From JAJXWB01 sp037044955 (lineage in GTDB: Bacteria; Pseudomonadota; Alphaproteobacteria; Rhizobiales; Beijerinckiaceae), in NCBI GenBank assembly GCA_037044955.1, contig JBAOHX010000002.1, positions 558,001 through 622,000 on the forward strand: a stretch of 64,000 nt of DNA, given 5' to 3'. The first letter of the stretch is position 1. Each line of letters starts with the position of its first letter. The notes under the pieces are model-generated. The model was not told where the DNA came from and did not search any database. It was given only the letters and a program-made list of their open reading frames with translations. Below, piece after piece: positions 17,960 to 26,461 of the stretch. Position numbers and translations under genes: made by a program.

Positions 17960-18427
17960 ATGTCAGACAAGGCGAGCACGACAAGGCCGGAAAAGAAAGT
18001 CGAGCGGCCCAAGGGGCCGCAAGACGCTAAAACCGAGCGGCCCAAAGGGCCGCTCGACGCGTTTCGCGATCTGGTCGGGCAGTGGGAGCGCGGCGTCAAC
18101 GAATTCGCCAACGAGGCGATGGCCAACGAGCAGTTCTCGCGCCTCATGCACGGCGTCACCTCGACGGCCGCCGGCGCGCGCGCCGGGCTCGGCGAGGCGA
18201 TGGAGCGCTATCTCGCGACGCTGAACCTGCCGAGCCGCGCGGATATCACCGGTATCGGCGAGCGATTGCAGGCGATCGAGGCGCAACTCAACCGGTTGAC
18301 CGAGATCGTCGCGCAGATGGCCTCCGTCGAAATCGCGCCGCCGGCGACGGCGCCGAAACCGAAGCGTACGCGCAAGCCGCCGGGCCGCAGCGCGCCCGCG
18401 CACAAGGGCGAGGGAGGCCGGTCGTGA
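17960..18427 (+). CDS. phaE: PhaE-like subunit of class III PHA synthase
   Basis: 155 residues, mostly helical. The region around residues 90-125 (LNLPSRADITGIGERLQAIE) matches the conserved C-terminal block of PhaE/PhaR synthase subunits, which bind and activate class III/IV PhaC. It is much shorter than classical PhaE (~360 residues). The N-terminus contains a duplicated RPKGP(Q/L)DA segment, and the C-terminus is a basic Pro/Lys/Arg tail. The stop overlaps the phaC GTG (GTGA at 18424-18427), strong support for a two-subunit enzyme. Assignment rests on the conserved block plus context. Confidence 0.72.
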   Translation: MSDKASTTRPEKKVERPKGPQDAKTERPKGPLDAFRDLVGQWERGVNEFANEAMANEQFSRLMHGVTSTAAGARAGLGEAMERYLATLNLPSRADITGIGERLQAIEAQLNRLTEIVAQMASVEIAPPATAPKPKRTRKPPGRSAPAHKGEGGRS

Positions 18428-19494
18428 GCGTGGCCGAGCCGAATGTCGTCGAGCGCCTGCGACACGAGGTCGATCGCGCGATCCAGCGCGGCGTGAAGGG
18501 CATGGGCTATCTGACGTCCGGCGCGCCGGAGGTCGGGCAAACGCGCAAGGACGTGCTGGCGACGCGCGGCACGATGCGCCTCTATCATTATCATCCGCTG
18601 GTCGACGAGGTTTATCGCGTACCGATCCTCATCGTCATGGCGACGACCAATCGCGGCTATATTCTCGATCTCGCGCCGGGCAACAGCTTCGTCGAATTCC
18701 TGCTGAAGGCCGGCTACGACGTCTTCATGCTCGACTGGGCGGCGCCCGCGCCGGCGGAGAAGAACCTGCGCATCGAGGACTACGTTCTCGACTTCATTCC
18801 CGATTGCATGCGCCGCGTGCGCAAGGAAACGGGCGAGAAGGACGTGACGGTCGTCGGCTATTGCTTCGGCGGCGTCCTGTCGGTGCTTTACACGGCGCTG
18901 GCCGGCAAGGGCGGGCCGCGCAATCTCGTCTGCTTTACGACGCCCGTCGATTTCAAGCAGCTCAAGCTGTTCCAGAACTGGTCGAACGAGCGCTACTTCG
19001 ATGTCGACCGTCTGGTCGACACCTACGGCAACGTGCCGCCGGAAATGATCTATGCGTCGTTTGAAATGCTGCGGCCGGCGTCCCGCGCGGCGGCGCAGGT
19101 GACGTTGTGGGACAATATCTGGAACGACGAATTCGTCCGCGCCTATCGCCAGCTCGATCGCTGGGGCAACGACACGCTGCCGCTCGCCGGCGAATATTTC
19201 CGGCAGACGACGAAGGAGCTGATGTGGGGCAACAAGCTCTTCAAGGGCGAACTCGCCATCGGCGGCAAGCGTGTGGACCTGGGCGCGATCAAGACGCCGA
19301 TCTTCCATGCCGTGGCCGAGCATGACCACATCATTCCCTATGACGCCGCCAAGCCGCTGATCGCCGGCGTCGGATCGACCGACAAGACGGAGATCATGCT
19401 GAAGGGCGGACATGTGAGCCTGGTGGCCGGCGCAAACGCCGCCAGGCGGCTGTGGCCGAAACTCGACGAATGGCTGGGAGAGCGCTCGACATGA
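18424..19494 (+). CDS. phaC: Class III poly(3-hydroxyalkanoate) synthase PhaC
   Basis: 356 residues, the size of class III PhaC, which needs a PhaE partner. It polymerises 3-hydroxyacyl-CoA to PHA at the granule surface. The lipase-like box is GYCFGG with nucleophile Cys147. The catalytic Asp is in AVAEHDHIIPYDA and the His in KGGHVSLVAG. MLDWAAPAPAEK near residue 105 is also conserved. The GTG at 18424 is taken as start because it overlaps the phaE stop; a GTG at 18430 is the alternative. It overlaps the following gene by ATGA. Confidence 0.93.
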   Translation: MSVAEPNVVERLRHEVDRAIQRGVKGMGYLTSGAPEVGQTRKDVLATRGTMRLYHYHPLVDEVYRVPILIVMATTNRGYILDLAPGNSFVEFLLKAGYDVFMLDWAAPAPAEKNLRIEDYVLDFIPDCMRRVRKETGEKDVTVVGYCFGGVLSVLYTALAGKGGPRNLVCFTTPVDFKQLKLFQNWSNERYFDVDRLVDTYGNVPPEMIYASFEMLRPASRAAAQVTLWDNIWNDEFVRAYRQLDRWGNDTLPLAGEYFRQTTKELMWGNKLFKGELAIGGKRVDLGAIKTPIFHAVAEHDHIIPYDAAKPLIAGVGSTDKTEIMLKGGHVSLVAGANAARRLWPKLDEWLGERST

Positions 19495-20144
19495 CGAACG
19501 CCAGAAGCGCCACGAAGAAGAGCGCGACAAAAGCGCCGGCGAAGAAGACCGTCGCGAAAAAGGCGCCGGCGAAGGCGGCAAGCAATGCGGCGCGAGGCGG
19601 TGTCGAGATCAGGCCGCTCGCGGCGAGCGACGAGAAGGCGCTGCTCGCCTTCGCGCGCGGCCTGCCGCCGCACGATCTTCTCTTCCTGCCGCGCGACATC
19701 AGCCAGCCCAAGGTGCTCAAAGCCTGGATCCGCGAGAGCGAAGGCGGCGGCATGACGAGCCTCGTCGCCGTGCGCGGCGCGGAGATCGTCGGTTGCGGCG
19801 CCATCGCCAGCGACCCGCTCTCCTGGTCGCCGCATGTCGGGGAATTGCGCGTGCTGATCGGCCCGCAGGCGCGCGGCGCGGGCGTCGGCCGCGCGCTGAC
19901 GCAGCGGCTGTTCGCGCTGGCGCTGGAAGGCGGGCTGCAGAGGATCGTCGCGCAGATGACGGTCGACCAGACGGCGGCGATCTCGGTTTTCGAGGGCCTC
20001 GGCTTTCGCGCCGAGGCGCTGTTGCGCGGGCAGGTGCGGGACCGCAAGGGCGTGCGCCACGACATCGTGATTCTTGGCCACGAGGTCGCCGACGTGCTCG
20101 CGCGACTCGAAGCCTTCGGCGTGGTGGACGCGACGTCGCGCTGA
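19491..20144 (+). CDS. GNAT N-acetyltransferase with Lys/Ala-rich N-terminal tail
   Basis: 217 residues. The first ~45 are a low-complexity basic tail built from AKKSATKAPAKK-like units, resembling histone H1/AlgP-type tails. Residues ~48-205 are a GNAT domain with the acetyl-CoA loop GPQARGAGVGRALTQRL and the C-terminal AISVFEGLGFRAEALL motif. The start ATG overlaps the phaC stop, so it belongs to the PHA operon. A protein or small-molecule acetyltransferase role is expected; the target is unknown. The tail could bind DNA or a PHA granule. Confidence 0.85.
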   Translation: MTNARSATKKSATKAPAKKTVAKKAPAKAASNAARGGVEIRPLAASDEKALLAFARGLPPHDLLFLPRDISQPKVLKAWIRESEGGGMTSLVAVRGAEIVGCGAIASDPLSWSPHVGELRVLIGPQARGAGVGRALTQRLFALALEGGLQRIVAQMTVDQTAAISVFEGLGFRAEALLRGQVRDRKGVRHDIVILGHEVADVLARLEAFGVVDATSR

Positions 20145-20304
20145 TATTCAGAAGAAAATCAGGCATCTATGTCGATCACGAAAATGTGATCGCCGTCGCC
20201 CGATTTATGTTGCACTGCACACAATAGTTTAGTACAGAACATTCGCCCCGTGCTGCTCAATGGCGGGGCTTGAACCCATAGCTCATTGAGGATGGAGATC
20301 AGAC
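20145..20304 (+). promoter_or_regulatory. Promoter region of phasin 1
   Basis: 160-bp AT-richer gap. A near-palindrome TTGCACTGCACACAA (20210-20224) has the GCANTGC core also seen upstream of the PHA operon and phasin 2. A possible ribosome site GAGGATGGAGA precedes the phasin ATG. Confidence 0.4.
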
Positions 20305-20805
20305 ATGACCGCCACGAAGAAGACCGTTCGCAAGCCCAAGGTCCTTCAGGCCAAGACCGTGAAGGCCGAAGCCCAGGTCGGCGAGGCCGCGAACAAGACC
20401 ATCGAGACCGCTCGTGAATATGCGCATCGCGCGGCTGAAGTCGTGCTCGAGCGCGCCACGTCGCTCCACGCCGGCGCCGAGAAGGCGACCGATGCGATCG
20501 AAACCGCCGCCGTCGACTCCGTCGAGAGCCTCGCCAAGGTTTCGCGCGAAATCCAGAACGCCATTTTCGACGACGCCAAGGCCGCCATCGCCGCCTTCGA
20601 GAAGGCCGTCGCCGCCAAGACCGTCGGCGAAGCCTTCCGTATCCAGGCCGACTATTATCGCGCGCAGTTCGACGTGAACGTGTCGCGCGCCAAGACGGTC
20701 GGCGCGCTCGTCGCGCAGGCCGCGCAGGACGGCGCCAAGACCATCACCAAGACCGCGCAGGACAATCTGGCCGGCCTCGGCCTGAAATTCGGCAAGGCCG
20801 CGTAA
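20305..20805 (+). CDS. Phasin family protein 1
   Basis: 166 residues, helical and amphipathic, without Cys or Trp. The C-terminal half (AAVDSVESLAKVSREIQNAI, then EAFRIQADYYRAQFDVN) matches the Phasin_2 family that coats PHA granules and controls their size. The first ~20 residues are a basic tail (TATKKTVRKPK) like that of the neighbouring acetyltransferase. Monocistronic: its own promoter region lies upstream and a hairpin terminator downstream. Confidence 0.9.
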   Translation: MTATKKTVRKPKVLQAKTVKAEAQVGEAANKTIETAREYAHRAAEVVLERATSLHAGAEKATDAIETAAVDSVESLAKVSREIQNAIFDDAKAAIAAFEKAVAAKTVGEAFRIQADYYRAQFDVNVSRAKTVGALVAQAAQDGAKTITKTAQDNLAGLGLKFGKAA

Positions 20806-20846
20806 GCGTAGCGCCAAGCCCGCGTAAGCGTAGAGTTCAGTTTGCG

Positions 20847-20873
20847 AAGGCCTGCGGTTTCCGCGGGCCTTTT
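20847..20873 (+). terminator. Terminator after phasin 1
   Basis: 11-bp arms 20847-20857 and 20861-20871 with a single G-U-type mismatch, 3-base loop, then TTTT. Confidence 0.75.
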
Positions 20874-20904
20874 GCTTTTGGATCGCGAGCCTATCGCAGC
20901 GATG

Positions 20905-20932
20905 CCTCCCTCCCCGCTTGCGGGGAGGGAGG
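20905..20932. repeat. C/G-rich perfect hairpin between convergent genes
   Basis: Perfect 13-bp arms (20905-20917, 20920-20932) with a 2-base centre, in the gap between phasin 1 and the P450 fusion gene. Same family as the elements near 6072 and 9765. Confidence 0.75.
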
Positions 20933-20949
20933 CGGCGGCGATCCAGCAG

Positions 20950-23900
20950 CTATCCCCCCGCCCAAACGTCCAGAACGTAGCGATTGTTCGTGCCCATCTC
21001 GTTGATCCAGGCGTCGCCGGCTTCCGGCGTCGCATCCTTGCGCGCGCAATAGATTTCGACCAGCGCGCGCTTCACGTCCGGCTCCATCCTGCCGCCATCG
21101 CCGCAGATGTAGACGATGGCGCCGGCCTCGATCAGCGCCCAGACGCGATCCTGCTGGCGGCGCACGAGATCCTGCACATAGGTTTTGGGCTGACCGTCCA
21201 CGCGCGAAAAGGCGGTATGGAGCTCGACGATCCCATCCGCCGCGTAGCCCTTCAGTTCCTCGGCATAGAGGAAATCCTGATCGGGATGACGACAGCCGAA
21301 GAACAGCATGGCCGGTCCTAGCTGCGCGCCCGCCTTCTTCTGCGCGGCGCGCTCCTGGCAGAAGGCGCGAAACGGCGCAAGCCCCGTGCCCGGGCCGATC
21401 ATGATGAGCGGAACCTTCGTGTCCTCCGGCAGACGGAAGCCGGCCTTGGTTTCGCGCACGGCGGCGAAGATCGTCTCGTCGGCCTTGCGTCCGGCCAGGT
21501 AATTCGAGCAGACGCCCTTGTACGTCCCGCGCCCGGAACGCGCCGGCGCCTCGACGACGCCGACCGTGACAGAGCAGCGCTGCGCTGCGGTCTTCGGCGA
21601 CGACGAGATCGAGTAGTAGCGCGGCTGCAGCAGCGGCGTCATTTCGAGATAGGCGGCGAGCGGCAATTCGCAGGCCGGAAATTCCTCGAGCAGATCGTAG
21701 ACCGACTTGCGCTTGGCCAGCACCTCGGCGCGATAGGCGGCGGCGGCCTCCTCGTGCTCGCCGGAGAGCGCCTCGAGCTTCGGCCGCGTCACCGGGCAGC
21801 GCGTATGTTCCGCCATTGTCTGGATCTGCTTGCGCGTCGCGACCTGCTGCAGTTCGACGTAGTCGGAGAGCAGCTTGCCGACCGACACGGGCTCGTCGAG
21901 CGGCAGCAGCGCACGGCGGCCCTCGGCGCCGCGCAGGCGGATGACGTCGTCGGGCGAATGGCCGAGCCTTCGCGCGATCGCCGCCACCAGGGCCACGTCA
22001 TTGCGCGGCACGACTGCGAGATGGTCGCCGGCGCGATAGGTCGCGCCTTCCGGCAGCGCGATCTCGATGTGGCGCGTCGAGCGGTCGGGCGCGGCGAGCA
22101 ACTCGCGATTTTCCAGCACGCGCGCCTGCCGGGCGCCGGCGGAATTGACGGCGGCGTTGCCGCCCTGCGTGGAGGCGGGCTCGATAGCGTAGAGCGGCTG
22201 CGTGCGCGTCTCGCGATCGAGCGAGGCCTGCAGGCCGAAGGCCTCAGCCGCTTTTGGACGCAGCGCGGCGAACCAGTCCTCGTATTGTCCGTCGAGATCG
22301 TCGCGCGCGTCGCCTTCGCCGCGCGGCGCTATGCGCAGGCCGCTGAGCGCGGCGATGCGCTCGTCGATCATGCGCGGCACGCTCTGGTAGGTGGCGTTCC
22401 ACTCGCGATTGCCGCAGCCGAACACGGTGTAGCGCACGCCCGCGAATGCGTCGGGCGCGGCCTCGTTCTGCAGCCAGTTCACGAACTTGGTCGCATTGTC
22501 CGGCGGCGCGCCATTGTAGGAGGAGCAGAAGATGACGAGGCCCGTGTCCTTCGGCGGCGCGCCGACGTTCAGATCGAGCGGGCCGAGTTGCGTGGCGAAG
22601 CCGTTGATCTCGGCGGTCTCGGCGAGACGATGCGCGAATTCCTCTGACGTGCCGAGATTGGAGCCGTAGAGCACGGTGAGCGGCGTGTTGTGCGTCGGAC
22701 GCTTCGTCGGCGCAGCAGGCTCCACACGCGGCGTCGCTGTCGTTGCGGCCGTCGCGACGGCGGGCGTGTTGGCGCGGTCGCGCGCCTCGCGCGGCTTGAC
22801 CTTGATCTTGAAGCCGTCGGGCTTGATGGTCAGCGTTTCCTTCAGCTTCATCTGGTAGCGCTGATGGTCGATCAGCTTGTAGCGCTGCAGGATCATGCCG
22901 AGCGCAAGAGCGGCCTCGTGCATGGCGAAGCCGCGGCCGATGCAGGCGCGCTGGCCGTTGCCGAAAGGCTTCCACGCCCATGCGGGCCGCGCGGATTCGG
23001 CGGCCGGACTGAAATTCTCGGGATCGAAAATGTCGGCGCGCGGGCCCCAGACTTCGGGGTCGCGATGCAGCGCGCCGACGAGAATGTTGACGGTAATGCC
23101 CTTGCGCAGCTTGTAGCCGCAGATGGTTTCCTCGTTGTAGGGATAGAGCGTGAAGGCCGGCGCCGGCGGCCAGAGGCGCAGGCACTCCTTCATGATCTGG
23201 TTGATGTAGGCGAGCTGCGTCACCTGCTGGTAGGTCGGGCGGATCGAGGGATCGGGCCCGAAGACGCGGTCGACCTCGTCATAGGCCTTCTGCAGCACGT
23301 CGGGATTCTTGAGCAGCGCGTAGAGCGTGTAGGAGAGCAGGCCGCTCGTCGTCTCGTGTCCGGCGATGAGGAACGTGTTGATCTGGTAGCGGATGTTGAC
23401 GTCGTCGAGTTGCGCGCCCGTGGCGCGGTCGACGCCGGTCATCATGGCGTTCAGCAGGTCCTTCTTGGCCTCGGAATCGCCCATCTGCTCGCGACGCGCG
23501 CGCACGAGATCGTCGACCATCCTGTTCATGAAGGCGACGTCTTCCTGCAGCGTGTTCAGGCGCCCGCGCATCATCATGCTCTCGAGCGGCAGGCCGCGCT
23601 GCATCATGATGGTTTCGAGCGAGCGCACGAGCGCCTCGACGAAGGGGTTGTAGTCGCGCCGGTAGAAGGAGTTGAAACGATAGTCGAAGCCGCAGAGACC
23701 GATCGTGTCGAGGGTCAGCGCCGTCATGTCGTGCACGACGTCGATGTCCTCGTCCGCGTTGAGGCGCGCCCATTTCAGGCAAAGCTGCTCGGCGATGTCG
23801 ACCATGGCCGGGTGGTAGGACTGCATCGCCCGCCCGCCGAAGGGCGCCAGCAGAATATTGTGCGCCTTGGTCCAGTTGGGCTCGCTGGTCTTGGCCGTGA

Positions 23901-24171
23901 ACAGGCCGTCGCCGCCGATCGCGCGCACGCGCGCCAGCGGACCGCGCACCGCCTTGTCGAAGCGCTTCTCGTCGCACAGCTCCTTCACGAATTTCGCGCC
24001 GGAAACGAAGATCAGCGGCGAGCCCATGACGTTGAGCTCGAAAATCGGCCCGAGTTCTCTGGCGAATCCGAGCAGGCTTTCGACGGGCGCATTCGGATCG
24101 AGCGACAGCGCGTGACCGACGATCGGCTTGGCCGGCGGTTGCGGAATCCTGAGAGCTTCGGCGTTCGCCAT
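20950..24171 (-). CDS. Self-sufficient cytochrome P450-reductase fusion (CYP102/CYP505 type)
   Basis: 1073 residues, the size of P450-BM3 (1048). Residues ~1-465 are the P450 domain: I-helix IAGHETTSGLLSY, ExxR region, and heme-binding FGNGQRACIGRGF with Cys410 as thiolate ligand. A Thr/Pro/Ala linker leads to a flavodoxin domain from ~500 (TVLYGSNLGTSEEFAHRL, FMN), then FAD domain (RYYSISSSPK) and NADPH domain (MIGPGTGLAPFRAFCQER). It hydroxylates fatty acids or similar substrates with NADPH and O2 in one soluble polypeptide. Start ATG 24171 is set by the P450 N-terminus (IPQPPAKPIVGHA); the frame is open further upstream without coding character. Neighbouring lipid genes fit a fatty-acid substrate. 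Confidence 0.95.
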   Translation of the reverse strand: MANAEALRIPQPPAKPIVGHALSLDPNAPVESLLGFARELGPIFELNVMGSPLIFVSGAKFVKELCDEKRFDKAVRGPLARVRAIGGDGLFTAKTSEPNWTKAHNILLAPFGGRAMQSYHPAMVDIAEQLCLKWARLNADEDIDVVHDMTALTLDTIGLCGFDYRFNSFYRRDYNPFVEALVRSLETIMMQRGLPLESMMMRGRLNTLQEDVAFMNRMVDDLVRARREQMGDSEAKKDLLNAMMTGVDRATGAQLDDVNIRYQINTFLIAGHETTSGLLSYTLYALLKNPDVLQKAYDEVDRVFGPDPSIRPTYQQVTQLAYINQIMKECLRLWPPAPAFTLYPYNEETICGYKLRKGITVNILVGALHRDPEVWGPRADIFDPENFSPAAESARPAWAWKPFGNGQRACIGRGFAMHEAALALGMILQRYKLIDHQRYQMKLKETLTIKPDGFKIKVKPREARDRANTPAVATAATTATPRVEPAAPTKRPTHNTPLTVLYGSNLGTSEEFAHRLAETAEINGFATQLGPLDLNVGAPPKDTGLVIFCSSYNGAPPDNATKFVNWLQNEAAPDAFAGVRYTVFGCGNREWNATYQSVPRMIDERIAALSGLRIAPRGEGDARDDLDGQYEDWFAALRPKAAEAFGLQASLDRETRTQPLYAIEPASTQGGNAAVNSAGARQARVLENRELLAAPDRSTRHIEIALPEGATYRAGDHLAVVPRNDVALVAAIARRLGHSPDDVIRLRGAEGRRALLPLDEPVSVGKLLSDYVELQQVATRKQIQTMAEHTRCPVTRPKLEALSGEHEEAAAAYRAEVLAKRKSVYDLLEEFPACELPLAAYLEMTPLLQPRYYSISSSPKTAAQRCSVTVGVVEAPARSGRGTYKGVCSNYLAGRKADETIFAAVRETKAGFRLPEDTKVPLIMIGPGTGLAPFRAFCQERAAQKKAGAQLGPAMLFFGCRHPDQDFLYAEELKGYAADGIVELHTAFSRVDGQPKTYVQDLVRRQQDRVWALIEAGAIVYICGDGGRMEPDVKRALVEIYCARKDATPEAGDAWINEMGTNNRYVLDVWAGG

Positions 24172-24290
24172 CGTGTTTCCTCTTGAAGCGGGCCGCGCTT
24201 GCGGCCTCTTGTGATGCAGGCCGACTGCGCGACCCTTGCTGTGAAAACTAGCATCGCGGCGGCGAAAGACCACCGCGTGCGCTCGTCGGT

Positions 24291-25468
24291 TCAGGTCTCT
24301 TCGATCGCAAAGACGATGCCGGCGTTCTTCTGCAGGCGCTCGGCCAGCGGCAGGCCAAGCGCCGCGCCGGGCGTCCAGACGCCGCCGGCGATCCTGTCGT
24401 CGCCCGCGAGCGCGAGCGCCGTTTCGGCAATCATCTTCGAGGTCGATCCGTAGCCGGGATCGCGGTCGCCCTTGACGCTCGCCGCGAGCTTTGTCCCGTC
24501 CGCGCCGACGCCGAGAAAGACGAGATCGTAGAAGCCCTTCTCGCGCTCTTCGCGGCTCGGGCCCTCGCCGGGCTTGGGGCCCTTGTCGCCCTCCATGCCG
24601 GAGCCCTGCTGCGCCATCGCCCTGGCGATGTTTTCGCCCTTCTCGCCGGGACCGGTCATCGCCATCTCGTCGTAGACGAAGTCCCGGCCGAACGAGAAGC
24701 CGGTCAGCATGTTGGTGCGATGCACGTTGCGCGTGTTGATCGCCGCCATGACGAAAGGCGCCATCCACGAACGCAAGTCCTCGTCATATTCCGGCTTCAT
24801 GCCGCTCGGCTGCTTCGGGCCCTGAAAGCCGGGCGTGAGCGCGAACGGGTCCTTCAGCAGCGCGATGACGTTCGGGTCCTTTGCGGCTGCCGCCAGCGTC
24901 GCCTTGAGGCTCGCCGCCGTGCCGCCGGAAAACGTGCCGCGCATTTTCCGCACGCGCCCCTTCACGCGCGCGAAAGGCTTGCCGAAGCGTTTCTTCGCTT
25001 CCGCCTGCAGGTAGAGCACGCCGAGGTCGAAGGGGATGGAATTGAAGCCGCAGGAAAAGACGATGCGCGCGCCGCTTTTCTTCGCGCAGCCGCGTCGTGC
25101 GCGTCGATCATCGCGCGCATCCAGGCCGGTTCGCCGCACAGATCGGCATAGTCCGTTCCCGCTTCCGCGCAGGCCGCCACCATGTCCGAACCGTAGAGCT
25201 GATAGGGGCCGACCGTGGTCAGGACCACGCGCGTGCGGCTGGCAAGCTCGCGCAGGCTCTGCGGGCGCGCGGCGTCGGCGGCGATCAGCGGAATGTCGGA
25301 CGGCGCGCCGATCTCGTCGCGCACGGCGGCGAGCTTGGCCGTATCGCGGCCGGCCATCGCCCAGCGGGTCGGTTCGCCCTTGCGTCCCGCCAGATATTCC
25401 GCGACGAGCCGCCCCGTGAAGCCGCTTGCGCCATAGACGACCATGTCGAACTCGCGCGACGCTTTCAT
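24291..25468 (-). CDS. Saccharopine dehydrogenase-like NAD(P)-binding reductase (frame broken near 25077-25092)
   Basis: About 392 residues if one base is restored. The N-terminal Rossmann strand is FDMVVYGASGFTGRLVAEYL; the middle reads RIVFSCGFNSIPFDLGV. This is the layout of trans-acting enoyl reductases and saccharopine-dehydrogenase-fold membrane-lipid enzymes, not of lysine-pathway enzymes. The frame changes between DAHDAAA and KKSGARIVFSCGF; one base appears missing in 25077-25092 next to an A-run (AAGAAAAG). Start ATG 25468 follows GGGAGAATG. It sits between P450 and wax-ester genes, so a lipid-reduction role is a reasonable inference only. Confidence 0.82.
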
Positions 25469-25599
25469 TCCATTCTCCCGAAGTCTTCTTCGACATGTTG
25501 CCACAGTTTTTGCCCCTCGCTAATCTCGGTCCTGACGACGCAGCCTGAGCCAGAGAAGCCGGCGCGGACGGCGGGGAGGAATTCGATGGGCGCGCCTGC

Positions 25600-26397
25600 A
25601 TGGTTCAGGTAGGAGCCGGCGATCGGGACGACGAGGCGCGGCTGCGGCCGCCGTCGCTGTTCCTCGCCCTGTCGGAAGTGCGCGCCTGGCAGGAGTTCGG
25701 CGCTTCCATGGCCTTTGCGCCGCTGCTGATGGCCGCGCCGCGCGGCGACGGGCATACCGTTCTGGTTCTGCCGGGCTTCATGGCGAGCGACGCCTCGACG
25801 CGATTGCTGCGCGCTTACCTGCGCATGCAGGGCTACAACGCGGTCGGCTGGGAGCTCGGCCGCAACACCGGCGGCTTCTACCGGATGCGCGAAACGCTGC
25901 GCGCGCGGCTTGCGAAGCTGCACGAGGGCGCGGGGCACAAGATCGCGCTCGTCGGCTGGAGCCTCGGCGGCGTGTTCGCACGCGATCTCGCGCTGGCCAT
26001 GCCCGACGTCGTGCGCAGCGTCATCACGCTCGGCAGTCCTTTCGCCAGCGACATATCCGCCACCAATGCGCGCCGCCTCTATGAAGAAGTGACGGGCGAA
26101 AAGCCCACCGACGCGCGGCCGCACGACCTGCGCTCGCTCGGCGGCGATCTCGGCCTGCCGACGAGTTCGATCTATTCGCGTTACGACGGCGTCGTGCACT
26201 GGAAGACGTCGCTGACGCGCGAGAACGACCACACGGAGAACATCGAGATCGCCTTCGCCAGCCATCTGGGGCTCGGCGGGCATCCGGCGGCGCTCTGGGC
26301 GATCGCGGACCGGCTCGCGCAGCCGGAGGGCGAGTTCGCGCCCTTCGGCCGCAGCGGACCGTTCGCGCTCGCCTATCTGCGCCGCGAACCGACATGA
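25600..26397 (+). CDS. Alpha/beta hydrolase, paralogue of the PHA-operon hydrolase
   Basis: 265 residues. Nucleophile elbow GWSLGG after VLVLPGFMASDAST; SHLGLGGHPAALWAIADRLA carries the likely His. It aligns along its whole length with the hydrolase at 17147-17926, which stands beside PHA synthase genes; this copy stands 64 bp ahead of the wax ester synthase/DGAT. A role in storage-lipid turnover (lipase or thioesterase) fits. The start at ATG 25600 gives a 14-residue longer N-terminus than the paralogue; a short out-of-frame ATG at 25586 has a better ribosome site, so the start is uncertain. Confidence 0.82.
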   Translation: MVQVGAGDRDDEARLRPPSLFLALSEVRAWQEFGASMAFAPLLMAAPRGDGHTVLVLPGFMASDASTRLLRAYLRMQGYNAVGWELGRNTGGFYRMRETLRARLAKLHEGAGHKIALVGWSLGGVFARDLALAMPDVVRSVITLGSPFASDISATNARRLYEEVTGEKPTDARPHDLRSLGGDLGLPTSSIYSRYDGVVHWKTSLTRENDHTENIEIAFASHLGLGGHPAALWAIADRLAQPEGEFAPFGRSGPFALAYLRREPT

Positions 26398-26461
26398 TTT
26401 CCGGGAGGCCGGCAACAGAATCGCTCCCGACGCGGAGCGGCCAATTCAGGGAGAGCGCAGG

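Noticed and set aside
24172..24768. Possible N-terminal extension of the P450 fusion (frame open to 24768)
   Set aside because: The extension is antisense-frame sequence of the saccharopine-dehydrogenase-like gene and has no domain character; the P450 N-terminus begins at 24171.
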